Below are positions 1 to 32,737 of a DNA stretch of 59,097 nt, one piece after another (within the stretch, counting starts at the first letter, position 1; each line of letters begins with the position of its first letter). Source of the stretch: Phoronis australis (Eukaryota > Phoronida > Phoronidae); the NCBI GenBank assembly GCA_002633005.1, contig NMRA01000082.1, positions 163,866 to 222,962 of the forward strand, written 5' to 3'. A program made the translations under genes and the position numbers. The notes under the pieces are model-generated. The model was not told the origin of the DNA, made no database searches, and saw nothing but the letters and a program-made list of their open reading frames with translations.

Positions 1-47
1 TATTCAGGGAATGGGCCATTCACAAGACAGGGTTTTGTATTAACATA

Positions 48-53
48 TTTATT
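48..53 (-). terminator. RPL17 polyadenylation signal
   Basis: AATAAA on the minus strand, about 47 bp beyond the RPL17 stop codon (100-102). This is a short 3'UTR, as is usual for ribosomal protein genes. Confidence 0.7.
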
Positions 54-99
54 TAAATTTTTTACAGTTTCACAGAATCCGTCAACGAATGCATTCGAC

Positions 100-3000
100 C
101 TAGTTGTCCCTCTGTTGCATCCGCTGTCTCTTCAATTTCTTCTGTGAAACTTTCTTTTTCGGCACCTCGTCTTCCGGCTTGGCGATAGCCACCTCCTTCT
201 CAGCCAGGATCACCTCAATGTGACAGGGACTACTCATGTAAGCTGCAACAGACACAGACACCATCAATGAAACATGCAGAGCTTCACATCATAATGACGA
301 AATCGAATATGAAAATAAAATCAACGGTGAAAATAAAATCAACGGTGAAAATAAAATCAACGGTGAAAAGTCGCAATGCAATTTGATTCTCAGTACACTC
401 GTCGTTCAGACTGGCTTGGATTTTTTTATTCAAGTCAGTCATCCACACAGGGAAAATTCCCAGGTTGGCAATTTCCTCTAAATGAGGGAGTTCCAGTTTA
501 AAAAAAGTTCCAAAAATTTATGTTAGGGGACAGTTTTCAAAATTTAAAAGCGTCCCCAGTTCCTCTTGTTATTCCAATTAGTTTGCTTGTGCCTAATTGG
601 AATAACAAGAGGAACAAAAGCCAGTGGCATTTTCATTTGTCAAGATAAGGTATGGACGGATACATTAAGTTAAGAGTCAAAGACAAATGACTATCCAGTA
701 ACTTGACACACACAACTGTACTGAGTTCCCATTTCCAGGCCTGGGCTTGAAAACTCGACCTTGTTAACGACAAGACTTGAAACTCTCGCATTCAAAAGGG
801 AGTGAATGTGTAGAGCTCGCCCATGGTTTCCAGCGTTAAACACAGATGAGTCTACCTAAACTTTGGAGCCAAAAAGTGAACGTAGGTAGAGGTAGCCTAA
901 TTAGTGTTTCACATTGGAATCAACGGGGGTCTTCCACACGCTCCCTCCATTCACACTCCAGTCAGGCTAGTAACAGTCCTACAGTTCTGTGCTCATAGGC
1001 TTTGCCAAGGCACGTTTCTACTTCCTGGATGTGGCACATGACAGTTTCAAACACCGACAAGGCTGCCGTGCAAAAATTCCAATTTTTTTCCCTAATACCC
1101 AGCCTGTGGATGCTTAAGAGTATTGTGCCACCACCAACAATGTCCGGCAGCTCGACAATGCGCCACCTGGGCATAGAGACACTTACGGTTGATGCGGCCG
1201 TGCGCTCTGTATGTCCTCCTGCGCATCTTGGGTGCTCGGTTGACCATGATGTGTTCAATGACCAGGTGGTCTGTGTCCAGCCCCTGCAAACAGTAATGAT
1301 AATAACATTAACAACACCAATAATCATAATAATAATAGTAGTAGTAGTAGTAGTAATTGTATGTAGTAATTCCAATAACGGCATGCAGAATATAAGGTTA
1401 AGATTTAACTGAAAATCTGATCAATCACTGAAAGGGGCCAGAGTTGTATATACTGTGGCCAATCGGTTGTATGTCTGTATACACTGTGGCCAATCAGCTG
1501 TGTGTGAATATAAAGTGGCCAGTCAGCTGTGAGTCTATATACACTGTGGCCAATCAGCTGTAAGTGTGTATATATAGTGGCCAATCTTTAATTAAGATTT
1601 ATAGATATCTAGCTCAAGTGCTGTTTTATGACTTCCAAGTGTTCCATTTTCAGGCCAATAATTCCAGTGTGAATTGAAGCAAAGATTCGTAGGGTTTGGC
1701 GGAGTTCTGCCTAACTTTGTCCCTGATCGAGTCTATTTAAAAGAACTAAATCTGATCCTGACAACAGTGATTGCAATATCCACCACTTTTTCATCCAACT
1801 CATTTTGAGCTTGGAGGAGGTAACTAGGCAATTTAGTGGCTTAGAATTTGCAGAAGGTTGTAAATCATGATTACCGGTCATACACAATAGGCCTTTTGAA
1901 ATTGACATGTAAGGTCAGTGAAAGTAGTTCTGTGTGAACTCTTAGTCGTAAAACTGTCCCACTTGGACTGTGTAAGTTGACACAGGTTAAGAAAAGATTT
2001 ATGGTATGGGCTGGGAAGATTGTTTTATTAACCCCTATGGATTCTGAAAGGGCCGAGCCAGGAATACCCAGGGAGTGTCTTAACTTCTCACTCACACACT
2101 GTCTTCCCAAATAGAGACCATACCTTGTACTCGGCATTACTCTCTGCGTTCTTCAGTAATTGCAGCAGGAACTCGGCGCTCTTTTTGGGCCATCGACCTT
2201 GTGTAGTACCAAACTGTTTGGCCTAGTTGAATACAGAGCATAGACTGTTGACTTAAACAGGCATGAGCAAACGAGTTAAAAGCATATCTTCTTATGATAA
2301 AAATAAAGCGCTAACTGTTGCTACAAACTAATTTTGGTAAATTCGCTTACAACATAAAACTGTAAAGTTAAGTAACATCAGAAACTAAAACAGAAATTTC
2401 GCAACTGAACAGATATGTTGACAGAGAAACAAAAACTTTGAACACGTGATACGTACGCGTTTCTAAACACACATTGTCATCAACAGGTCTACAGTCAAAC
2501 CACCTTAGAACAAATATTTCTAAAATGTTTTTTTGTCTAACTTAAGTTCTTACCATAACCAAATCAAACGTTTATAAACCTAGTTTGCCGAAAAGTAATT
2601 AGACGGTATGAGAATTGTACTACTGTTCGAATTCTTAGCCAAAAATCACGATGTCATTTAATCTACAAACGTCGTTACTAAGCCCTCCCCTTACCTGTGC
2701 CTTTCGGCCAACGTCGCCATTAAAACGTCTGAAGGGCACAATCTCTTTCTTGTCGACCACGTTCTTCAGGTACTTTTGTGCCCGGCGCAAATGCATGCGT
2801 TTGATAGCCTGGGCAGCCTCACGTGTGTTCTTGAAGTGGACACGCAGGTGGGAGCCTCGGGCCTTGGCCGCTGAGGACAAACAGACAGACACAGGTTAGG
2901 AAAAGGGAACACAAATGAACAGTCCTTGAACTGGTACCTCAGTGTTCTCCACAGCGTTTTGACCAGACATAGTAATGAGTTTGAATTAATCCTCGTCAAG

Positions 3001-4413
3001 TTTGGTTACCTATCCCCAGGTTTGAATTCTACTACTATGACTTCAAAATTTAAAGCAAAGCCAGATTTATCTGCATATCAATGCCAACTAAGCCTAACTG
3101 AACCAGAATCTCCTTGATAGATAAACATCGAGCAGTTAACACTACATAAAATACTCTTTGAGACAAATAACTGGAGTTCACTATTGCTTAGAAAATCTGA
3201 AGAAATTCTCTTCATAACAAAACTTCATGAAAGCAACCAGTTAGTTTTAGTGATTAACTACTCAATTTTGTCAATGCAGCCTTACAATGTTGTATCTAAA
3301 CACCTAACGCAACACTTTGATTATGCGTAAAGATTATTTTGATTTTGAGTGATATCTGGTTCTAAAATGGCAAATTGTTCAATTGGACAACAGGTGTCAC
3401 TGAAAAGAAGGTCAATAACAAGGTTGAGTACAGTAACACTAAGACCTCACTAAAAAGCAAGCCCGGGATAACTTGAGATAATTTTGTGTATTTTAAATGA
3501 GAACGTGTGATTTTGGCAAGATTTTAGCGAGGTCCTGGTATTACTGAACTCCACCCAGTTTAGTGTAGACACCTAAAACACAGAACATAGATAACTATAT
3601 CCAATGAGGGGAGTATGGCATCAACAACATTTACTAGTACAATAGAACTGAAATGTTACGACTAGCGTGTAATTTCTATTGTGGAGAACAACGCCTTGTC
3701 ATTCATAAGAGCGAGAAACATGGATGGACTGGTTGAACAACTGTCAAAGGAACGTCACACATTAACACTTTTTGAGCCGAGTCGGACCAGCACAGACAGA
3801 TATGCTGCTTCATGATTGGTGCTTTATCAGTTCCTTTTGGTCGTAAAAACCAATTGTGGTCATGGCAAGGAAAATGTTGCGACCAATTTCTCTCAACATG
3901 ACTCAGATTCCATTAAAATAATGTATGACGCACTAAACTGGTTGTAAGCAATGAGACAGTTGAACAAGAACTGTACCCAGTGCAGCATAGTGTGTAGATA
4001 TGGTGCACCCACAGCAACACTGGGGTACTTATGGGAAAAGGCTACTGTGTGTGAGTATTGCCACAATGTGCTGACACACGACGTTTCTTGTGCCTTATGG
4101 CCAACACAGGTCCAAACTGATGCAAGTCGAACTGACCAACTGAAGTGATTAGGCAGACAGGCTCAAGCGTTGGTTTCCTGAGGTGACAACTCACATCAAA
4201 GCGATGACAACTGAATGATCTAACGACTGGTTCATTCAATTGTTGTCATCTTCTCATGACTTGACGTAATCAGTCAGTTCAACTACTGACAATTGAAACA
4301 GCTAGGAGATATCCGCCTGCACTGGCCCTTAGTTGCAAACATAAGCACAACATCTAAACACTACATTACTTACACTTGGTGGCATTTTCAGGATCTGATG
4401 AATAGCGGGTCAT
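100..4413 (-). CDS. RPL17: 60S ribosomal protein L17 (uL22), complete, 5 coding exons
   Basis: Coding exons on the minus strand, in transcript order, are 4374-4413, 2695-2870, 2124-2222, 1187-1283 and 100-242. Together they make 555 bp, or 184 residues, the same length as human RPL17. Each junction has GT..AG and phase closes throughout. The protein starts [13 protein letters not shown] and carries the uL22 landmarks: [16 protein letters not shown] near residue 20, the [19 protein letters not shown] block, [20 protein letters not shown] near 120-140 and a lysine-rich tail. uL22 is a large-subunit protein that lines the peptide exit tunnel. The ATG at 4411-4413 matches the family start. The gene is divergent from the MEK gene. 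Its introns hold palindromic elements and minisatellites; I found no convincing snoRNA in them. Family assignment is certain; the non-coding first exon is an inference listed separately. Confidence 0.97.
559..615. repeat. Perfect 23-bp stem hairpin in RPL17 intron 5
   Basis: Arms starting GTTCCTCTTGTTATTCC and ending GGAATAACAAGAGGAAC form a perfect inverted repeat around an 11-bp loop. It lies between RPL17 exons 1187-1283 and 100-242. It could be a small foldback element or an RNA hairpin; nothing decides between them. Confidence 0.8.
1326..1356. repeat. AAT/AGT trinucleotide microsatellite
   Basis: AATAATAAT followed by about seven AGT units, in RPL17 intron 4 just upstream of the exon at 1187-1283. 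Confidence 0.9.
1446..1588. repeat. Minisatellite, about 34-bp unit, 4 copies
   Basis: Diverged units contain ATACACTGTGGCCAATCAGC and GTGTGTATA-type spacers, in RPL17 intron 4. Confidence 0.85.
1808..2062 (+). repeat. Dispersed repeat, family A copy 1
   Basis: Matches 34256-34490 in the same orientation. Shared segments include AATAGGCCT..TGAAATTGACATG, AAGGTCAGTGAAAG and CCCCTATGGATTCTGAA. It is an old interspersed element of unknown class, in RPL17 intron 4. Confidence 0.7.
3430..3550. repeat. Dispersed repeat, family B copy 1
   Basis: Shares TATTTTAAAT.AGAAC, CGTGTGATTTTGGC and AGATTTT..GCGAG with 31880-31998. Lies in RPL17 intron 2. Boundaries are approximate. Confidence 0.55.
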
Positions 4414-5101
4414 GCTGGATTATCTACAGAATGCAAATGATTTTAAATAAATAACAAAAGGCAACACTGGTTGGTACACTGAACAGTCGACTCTCCTCTT
4501 TCAAGGAAGTTGAAATGCATTTCAAGATAAATGGCAGGCTATCGTCTCCGAGACAAACAAGAAACAACAGATTATAAATATCTTTACCGATTTTTAGTGT
4601 TTCACCAGTTTCAACATGGTTTAATTTTATTCCATCTTGACACGTCACTTAAAGGAAAAGGTGATATATCCAATATACCGCACTACCATTGTCTTGGTCC
4701 ATTTTTGAACACCAATGTAACTAGATTTCAACGACAAATTTCAAATAAATCTGCACTAAATAGTAATTTGCCATGAAATGTACAACTTAAGAATAAGTAC
4801 ACACAACCTGAACTGATGCGTCGCAGTAACACATTTGGAGTTCGCTACGCAGAGTTTGGTAGCATATCGATTCCAATGCTACACACAGAGCCCCCACAGT
4901 ACGGACATAAGACTTTCCAAATAGTTCAGCTATTAAAAGACATACGTCATGCTCCGTACCTTTTAATACATATTATACCAGTTCATAGTCTTTTTACTGT
5001 ATTACTTATATTTATTCTAGATAGCAACACAACTGATGATTTTTGGGTTGAAAATTTCTGAAACTCTTCCTTTGCATGATAATATTACTATTCACTTACT
5101 A

Positions 5102-5173
5102 AGGTCCTGCATTTTGAGAGTCAGTTTTCCAGTTTCAATAACAGCCATTAAACTGGTTCTCAAAATATGTGAC
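5102..5173. mobile_element. AACCAG palindromic element, copy 1
   Basis: Inverted arms built on TTTTGAGA.TCAGTTT and AAACTGGTTCTCAAAA with GGTC..GACC outer ends. In RPL17 intron 1. One of five intronic copies in the window. Confidence 0.8.
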
Positions 5174-5698
5174 CCATGTAAGTTTAATTTCCTTCCAGTG
5201 TCATGCGCACACCCAGGGGGGCTCGAGGGGCTCAAATGAGCCCCCCCCCCATTTGGCGAAGTCAGCAAAAAGGTCCGCCCCTGAGACACAAAAACTCCGA
5301 GAAAATGGGACAAAAGTCCAGTAAATAATAGCAAACGCGCAGTTCACAATGGTGCTCCCGTTTTTATTTTTTTTAGTCCGCCCGCTTTTTTGTTAGCAAA
5401 AGGTCCATGTCAGGAATTCGAGCCCCTCCCATATTGAAGGCTGAGTGCGCGCATGAGTGTACATCGGCCAATGCCAAGGCAATGGCATGACAACCAGGCA
5501 TAGGACAGAGCCACATCCCGCTTTTGCCTTTGGCTTTAGACACATTTCATATGGCACAGGCACTAGGCCTACACAGAGAACCACAAGTCACAACCTATGC
5601 CTGGCGAATCTACACATAGTGCACTTAAATAAAGGCCTCGCTTTATCACTCATGTAGGTCACGGCAACGAGCATAGCACTGCCACTGGTCCGACATAG

Positions 5699-5790
5699 CA
5701 GTATCTGATTTTGAGAACCAGCACCCGACAATCATTGAATAACAGACCAGTTATTCAGTGGATGAAATTGGTTCTCAAAATCAGGGACTG
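5699..5790. mobile_element. AACCAG palindromic element, copy 2
   Basis: Arms CTGATTTTGAGAACCAG and its complement enclose a second inner palindrome, CATTGAATAAC..TTATTCAGTG, so the whole unit could fold into one long hairpin. In RPL17 intron 1. Confidence 0.85.
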
Positions 5791-6207
5791 TAATATCTAA
5801 CTAGTGCCATGGCAAATATTCTTTACCTGGTTTATAGATAACACAACTGGCATTTGAGACAGAGACATCAGTACCCCCATTCGAAACTAGGAAAAAAGTA
5901 ATTTTTCACTATCGTCTAAAACCAGTGGCTGCACAGCTTTTGGAGTTTTTCCGATCCAAAGGTGTAATAGGTACACTTAAATAACTATCCACCGTACGAA
6001 CTTGTGAATGGGTTTACAAATACTGGAGATGTGTGTTTCTAAACTTTGTCCAAGCACTTAAATAAATGGACAAATGGCGTTGAACTGCACTCAATCAATT
6101 TTTCAGTCAACAATGAATATCTCCCCGAATAAATAGTCCCCAGATATGGACTCACGACTACAAGATTGGTTGGATTTTATGACAACATTACAAATTTTTT
6201 CACTGAC

Positions 6208-6233
6208 CCTGCTCGCCCGTAAAGAAAAGGAAG
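6208..6233 (-). other. RPL17: Probable RPL17 non-coding first exon with 5'TOP start
   Basis: On the minus strand a pyrimidine run beginning CTTCCTTTTCTTTAC starts at about 6233. It ends at GCAGG followed by a GTCAGT donor at 6207. Terminal oligopyrimidine starts are the hallmark of ribosomal protein mRNAs. The matching acceptor would be the CCAG just before the ATG exon (exon start 4414). This gives a 26-nt leader exon and a 1.8-kb intron 1. It is inference from motif and position. Confidence 0.6.
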
Positions 6234-6600
6234 TATCGAGCATTCTGGGTAATTACAGGGACATCCAGCGGTGATTGAAATAAGCCTAAAACTAGGTCAC
6301 AATTTAAAAATTTATTTTCTTTTTATTGCAGATGTTTGTCGAGGTTCGTTGATTTTGGATCCACCAAAAAATACCTTAAAGACTGTGCAAAAATGCGAAA
6401 AGTATATTTTTTGAGAAAAACTAATTTTCCGAAATCAGTGACCCTGGGTTAGTAAGCATTATGGGATGTTTTTGTGTGTGTGTGGGTTGGGAAGTTGATT
6501 TGGAGATGAGTTGTCGGTCTTTGTGAAGGCGTAGCCTAACCGACTTTATCTTGATTCCTGTCTGTGTACATAGCTCTTTTAGATAGTTTAAACAGCCAAG
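6234..6600. promoter_or_regulatory. Divergent RPL17/MEK promoter region
   Basis: About 370 bp separate the RPL17 TOP start (minus) from the MEK start codon (plus). Two motifs resemble ZNF143/Staf sites: GCATTCTGGGTAA at 6240-6252, just upstream of the TOP start, and GCATTATGGGA at 6456-6466. Both are reverse-complement forms of the vertebrate CCCAGAATGC / CCCATAATGC type. No TATA box stands out. A TAA in frame with the MEK ATG lies at 6589-6591, so translation does not start further upstream. Confidence 0.55.
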
Positions 6601-26876
<20,276 letters not shown>

Positions 26877-27522
26877 TACCAGCTGCGCAGAAATTTACCA
26901 ACGTATAGTTCCTATTCACGCCACAGTGTGTCTCCAGTAGCAAAGTCCTTTGGCCCGCAGTTTGTTTCTGCTTGTGGTCAAAAAAGGACGACTTGTCTCG
27001 CGATTTTTTTGAGTTTCCTACGATGGGCAGATGTTGCTGGGGTTGACGCGGTTCCGTAAGATGTTTGTCAAGGGACGTCAACACTTTACTGTCCACCTGC
27101 GTGCACTCAGTTGGTACGCCTATATACTTGACCATTGGGTACTACTTGACCTCAATGACCATTACCTCTGTAGCTTTTGAATTGCCAAAAGGTAGACATC
27201 GAACAATATTTTTCACATCCTTCCAAAAAACACCAAAAATGTTCGAGAGATATCCCGCTTCTTACTTGCAGTGATCAAATTTTGTGCTTCTTAATTTAAA
27301 TAATTTGAAATGTTTTAGTAATTTGAATATTGTTAGTGAATGTTAGCACATGGACTAACATCGAATTTGGGATGGTTTTCTCAGTTTGTTGTGTTTTCCA
27401 AAATGACTGGTGTTTGCGACAAATGGAAGACATCCACACCAACAGGGCTGGATTGTTTTCAAATGATGTCTCTCACTTTGAGGTGATAATTTCACCTTTT
27501 TTATTACATTAATTCACGCCAG

Positions 27523-27528
27523 AATAAA
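27523..27528 (+). terminator. Likely MEK polyadenylation signal
   Basis: AATAAA about 650 bp after the MEK stop codon. Another AATAAA lies at 28200-28205, so a longer 3'UTR is possible. Confidence 0.45.
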
Positions 27529-30284
27529 GTAGTCGTTTCATTGCATTTTTTTTTTCTTTGTAAGTTGATACATACACATATTCAGCCATGTGAGACTCTT
27601 GTGTGTCTGGTTTTATTACAAAATTGACGGAACCACAGGAGCCAATCCTTGATTGAATATAAGTCACAAATTGCCACAGGGATGTCGGTCTATTTCACAA
27701 TTTGTAAAATGACCAGTTGCTTTGCTGAAATCTGGTTTTCATCATACATTGCTTCTTCATAATAAATGCCAGAGTTTTGTTCACGCACATCCTAGATATT
27801 GTAATTTGTTTCGTTTTCCATACAACTTTGTGGGGTATTTTATCGTTTACTGATAAATAGGAGTTATTTCCCTTGATGAGTTACATATTGGCCAGTCTGA
27901 GGTAGTGTCTATGTTTCCAATGTGAGGGCATGGGAACTATTCTAGTGTTGAGACTCTAAATTCCATTCGTGATTGCCTGACATGTATTGCTTGACCAGTA
28001 GTCGTTCATCCCTAACTTGTACCCGTTACTCCATACATTTGCACTGAGCTTTTAATGCATGTACTCGGGGACCGTGTCTCAACTTAGGCTTCTCTTGGAA
28101 ATACGGTCTGTATTGCTGTTTGGTTTGGCCTTAGAATCGTTCCCATTCCGTGAATGTTTTGTTTTGGAAAGTAGGAATTTGCTGTTCTTTAAGTGACTAA
28201 ATAAAAATTTGTACTTGTTGTTTACTATGGAGGTTAGTTTAGGGCAGTGTGGAAACATCAGTTTGAGTCTTGTTGACTAATTATGAGTATTTAGTAATTG
28301 AAGTTGTTTATTAATCTCATGTATTTATTTTTGCTTTTTGTCTTACCTGAAGCCAAAACACCATTTGACTGACGGACACCTCAGTGGTCGTCTGTAGTGC
28401 ACAGTTTCTGAGAAAATACACAAGTCTACGGCAATCTTTGTAGCCAATTCTTTGTCGATGAAATCTTGGCTCATGTGCTGCAGGTAGAGTGTTTGCGATC
28501 CGTCATAAAACGGTTTGGATAACTTTTAAATATTGCTTTTTGCTCGCGAAATCATGTATTTGAATTGGTGACCACATTTCTTGTCATGTAACTGTTCTAT
28601 TGATCAGACCAAAGGACATCAAGCTAAGCAAGCATTAACACAGGTATTTATATGAACTACCTGACACACATTTATAGTTAACATATATAGTGAAATGTAT
28701 TCTTTGCTGATTTGGCCAATGAGAAAATAACATAATTGGTTCTGGTCTGTTTCTTTTTTTAGAAATTGATCCGTTATGTTTAGTAACCTGTGCCAGCAGA
28801 AGTGGGTCGATATCGTTTTTCTTTTGACACTGAGGCGCAGGTTTGAAAATGAGTCCTGCATAGAACCAAGTATGTTAATTTTGGACTAGTTATAATATAT
28901 GTTTATTGAAACAAATATTAACATAGAGATGGTATGCCCATGCATAATTCGCCCTGGGTTGATTTAAAATGAAATTAATACAATGACATTTAAATAATAC
29001 AATTAAATGACGATTGTGTCAGCTTTGACTGACATATCTTGAAGCAAGTGTTTCGTAACGTAAGCACTGGTAAATATTTTGCGGGTTAGCCAATGTGAAA
29101 AATTGTCAAGGCAGAATTCAAAATGGTTTTTTATGGCATAGCCATTTCTTACAGTTTCAAATTTACAATAAAATTTTGATGGTGTCATGAAATAAAATTG
29201 CTTCTGTGTATAAGTATTCCATTCTGCTGTTGCCATGAAATCTTGAAAACTCAGTATTGAATATTTAATTATTGAATTGTTCAATATGTTATTGTTTTTT
29301 TCAACACTTAAATATGAACTGTTCACACCAAAGCAGTTATAACTTTTAAATATGGTTGAACTCTCGGTGCGGACACTTTAAAGCCTGTTATAGCGTGGTT
29401 GTTACTGTCTGCCAGCAGCTGTACAGGTTATATCTCATTGTTTTGGGGAAAAAATACAATGGCTCTGACCACTGGCGACTAAAACCAGGAACTTAATAGA
29501 TTTTAAGAGGAACAATTCTCAGTGTGTAGCAGTTGAATAAAAGTTATAACTGGGGATTAGTTATAACTGGGGATTAGTTATAACCTCCTTTAGTTGGTGT
29601 GGACACAAAAATAGAGCGCCAACCTGTTGTTTAGAAAAATGGACCACAGTTGTTTGTCAACAGCATATAATAAACATTTGATGTTTTGATAATTTTGTTG
29701 TAGTTCTTTGTGTGTGTTGAAGAGGGTGTAAACAGCCTTTTGTCACAAAAAAATAACTTATGATCTCGACCACTTATTGGTCCCAAATTGTTCCTTAGTC
29801 AAATTAGAGGTCTTGAAGGAACTAACAGTTCTGCCTGGCACTACAAGTTGGCTCATCGCAGCGTGTTGTTCTTCCCACCGTGGTCTCGAGAAAAACATTC
29901 TGCAATTTGTCAAACCCACAAGCAACTTCTTATCTGAGAGAGGAACATGTTGAGGGCAGTTTTATAGCCATAAGTGGTCTAAATTATATTTTGGCTTCTT
30001 TAACGAATCATTGATTTATAGCTGAGTTAAGGTTAATCTTATGTAGCCCCTATAAAATTGCCTCGTGTCGAATTTATTTTGAAAGCGTTACAATAGGAAA
30101 TTGTTGTAGACTGGGGTGATTTTTAGGTTTGGAAAGTTCCGAGATCATACTGTAAAAGTTGGCAAGTTATAGTGGGTCATTTTATGCACTAAATATAGTC
30201 CACGCTAGCAGCACTGAACTTCAAGTTCTTTCTAGAGATCACTTCTTATCCGAGTTGGGCACCCATTAAGACCAGTTTTATAAA

Positions 30285-30493
30285 CAGGGCTTCCTCTTTT
30301 AAGAAGATTCTTCCTTTTTCTCGATTTTTCATATCTTGATTTCCAGTTTCTTCTTTTTCCGTCCCTTTATCTTTATTTTGACTTTATTCATGCAAAAGGG
30401 TTTAGTTCAGTTAAATTTTACATCACAAAAAATGTTTCTATCACACAACCTGAATTCTTTTCTCCTTTTTGTCATTGGTCATTCCAAGCCCTG
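30285..30493. mobile_element. CAGGGCTT-type element, second copy
   Basis: 209 bp from CAGGGCTT to AAGCCCTG, flanked by TATAAA on both sides (30279-30284 and 30494-30499). Same right end as 14052-14549. Intergenic. Confidence 0.75.
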
Positions 30494-31230
30494 TATAAAG
30501 TCAAATGTTACTTTCTTTGAGAGAGTGCAGGTTTGAAGCACTTAGAAGCTGTTGGACTTTTTCCAATTAGATGGCTAAAATTCAAATAAAACTGATATTT
30601 TGTATTTGATGCATTGAAACGAATCATAATCTTAGATTGGGTTTAACTTACCAAAATTCTCACAGCCGTGTCCTCTTGCAATTATGGTGGAAGCATTTCA
30701 TCAAGGTCCATGGAAAAATCGTACGCACGATTACTACCAAAGCCGCTGCTCCACTGTTGAACTGTAGGTCATAAATTCAGTCGAGTCCAGAATTTTAGGT
30801 GATTTATGCAGTAAAGAGTAGGTTTCACAATTTTTCATTTTATTTAACTTTGACAAATGAATAACACACTTATCAATTTTGACATATTTTAAACTTTGCT
30901 TCTAAAGTTATTTTCAAAAATGAATGCATCTGATTCTCATGGTATTCAGACAAAGGATTTAAACTTATTAATGTTTTTGTCGACGGGGATTAGCACTTCT
31001 TACGACCTGAACTATGAAAACACTTTTTCCGAGCCTCTGTAACCCATTTTCCACCTATCTGCACTATGATTTTTGGGTCTCAGTTTATCATCAATAACAA
31101 GATTTAAAGATGAGACCAGCCATTTTTATGTTAGTTTAATAAAAATACAGACCACTAATTATTTCAAAAGTACATTTTTTTTTAGTAATTGTTATTCCCA
31201 TGTCGTGTATTTGCTATTCATGGAAACTAC

Positions 31231-31328
31231 AAAAACTGACATGCAAAAACTGACATGCAAAAACTGACATGCAAAAACTGACATGCAAAAACTGACATGC
31301 AAAAACTGACATGCAAAAACTGACATAC
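31231..31328. repeat. 14-bp tandem repeat, 7 copies
   Basis: Seven units of AAAAACTGACATGC, the last with one change. No spacers, so not a CRISPR array. Confidence 0.97.
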
Positions 31329-31879
31329 AAAAGCCGGCAGAGGGCCCACATATTGGCTCTGCATTCACATCCAATGAGGAAACTTGTTTGGCTTACCGGT
31401 AAGCACAGTCTGTGCCAGTCATTTGTGTTTCTTCAATGGAATTGAACACAGAACCAAGACGCTGACCCTTTGCCAAGCCATTTATGTCGCACTCTATTGT
31501 TCCAAGGGTAGAGCATACTCACCAAGGGAGAAGTATTCAACATAGAAAATGCCTATACAAGATAACCAAGGAACTGCATTTTACTCAGGGCTACATTAAA
31601 AGCAGTCACTTTCCCTTTAATTGTTCAACATTTTCACTAATTTTAGATACAAACCAATGAGTGACTCGGTCGAAAATTGTCTAGTTGGTGGTAGTGCGGC
31701 AATAGTGTTACTTAAAAGTATAAATGGAATTCAGGAAGTCAGGTAGCACTTAACCCAGACAATGCCCTGGTGATAAACTGCTGGATCTGTGCTCAGTCTA
31801 TCCAGATGTAGATGTTAAAAGGAGGGGTCTTTCACTGATCCATCCACTCCATATCCATGTACAGTTCAATAACACTATG

Positions 31880-31998
31880 ATCTCATTAGAGAAGCAAGGA
31901 TTCTCAAGACTACGCAACATATTGCCATATATTTTAAATCAGAACACGTGATTTTGGCTAGATTTTTTATCCGCGAGACCTTCACTGAACTTTACCAC
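31880..31998. repeat. Dispersed repeat, family B copy 2
   Basis: Partner of 3430-3550, in the MEK-PGPEP1 intergenic region. Boundaries are approximate. Confidence 0.55.
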
Positions 31999-32737
31999 GA
32001 TCTTTCATTCATCAGGAGCATTAATATTACACAAATCAAAATAAATACAAAATTAAATTAAATTATGTTAAAAGATGGTTAGATACAATAAAAAAATAAT
32101 GTGAATTTACCTAATGAGTCGTATTTGGGCTACAATTGCACCATTCAGAATTTCATTTTTGACAATTAAATTCCTCGCCTCAACAGGTTGCAATAGTTTA
32201 ACCCAGACTCCTTTTAATACAACCCTATTGACAAGACTGTAAGTATAGCCAAGTATACTTAATACATTTTAATTCAATAAAAATACATATCTTCTGAGAG
32301 TGGAAACCCTGAGAATTTGCCATTAATTGGGTGAGGTGAAAAATGTTCAAGATGAAATCTCAAAAAACATCATTGCAGTTTTCTAAATTATCATTTCATG
32401 CAACTTTTAATCTTTAATAAAATCATGTAAAACCTGATTTTTGATAGCCCCTCATTCAAACATTTTAAAAGCATTGTCTCTGAATGTTTCATCTGACAAT
32501 AAGCTCTTTATGAGATATGCCGTTCTAAAATTTTTCAAATATCACATTTTCGAACGGTTCTACATAACCTTACAAGAAATCTAACACAGAACTAGAATCA
32601 GCACACAATCAATGCAACTTTAAAAACCTCACGGTACTCAATGACAAGAAATCACCAAGTAAATGCCTTCTGTTCTCGTCCAAATGTTAAACATCCGTGG
32701 CCTACACCAGACCCACTGACTTCTGATTCCTCATTGT

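Larger units (their letters stand above)
27529..32737. other. MEK-PGPEP1 intergenic region (converging 3' ends)
   Basis: No gene seen on either strand. It may hold a long MEK 3'UTR (AATAAA at 28200) and the PGPEP1 3'UTR. Listed elements inside: the CAGGGCTT element (30285), a 14-bp tandem array (31231) and a dispersed repeat (31880). A small duplicated TTATAACTGGGGATTAG lies near 29550. Confidence 0.6.

Noticed and set aside
962-1412. Overlapping ORFs of 136-140 codons on both strands
   Set aside because: They are shadows of the RPL17 exon 1187-1283 extended through an AGT/AAT microsatellite.
2376-2490. Possible C/D snoRNA in RPL17 intron 3 (TGATGA near 2478, CTGA near 2378, minus strand)
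   Set aside because: The C box has a T where a purine is expected, there is no terminal stem, and no guide match can be shown by eye. A snoRNA search of all RPL17 introns would decide.
5204-5410. GC-rich GAGCCCCCCCC patch, possibly a repeat end, similar in style to 35730-36080
   Set aside because: Looks like the G/C-tract region of a degraded retroelement, but no boundaries or coding remnants could be defined.
31231-31328. Regular direct repeats resembling a CRISPR-like array
   Set aside because: Units are contiguous with no spacers, and the genome is eukaryotic.
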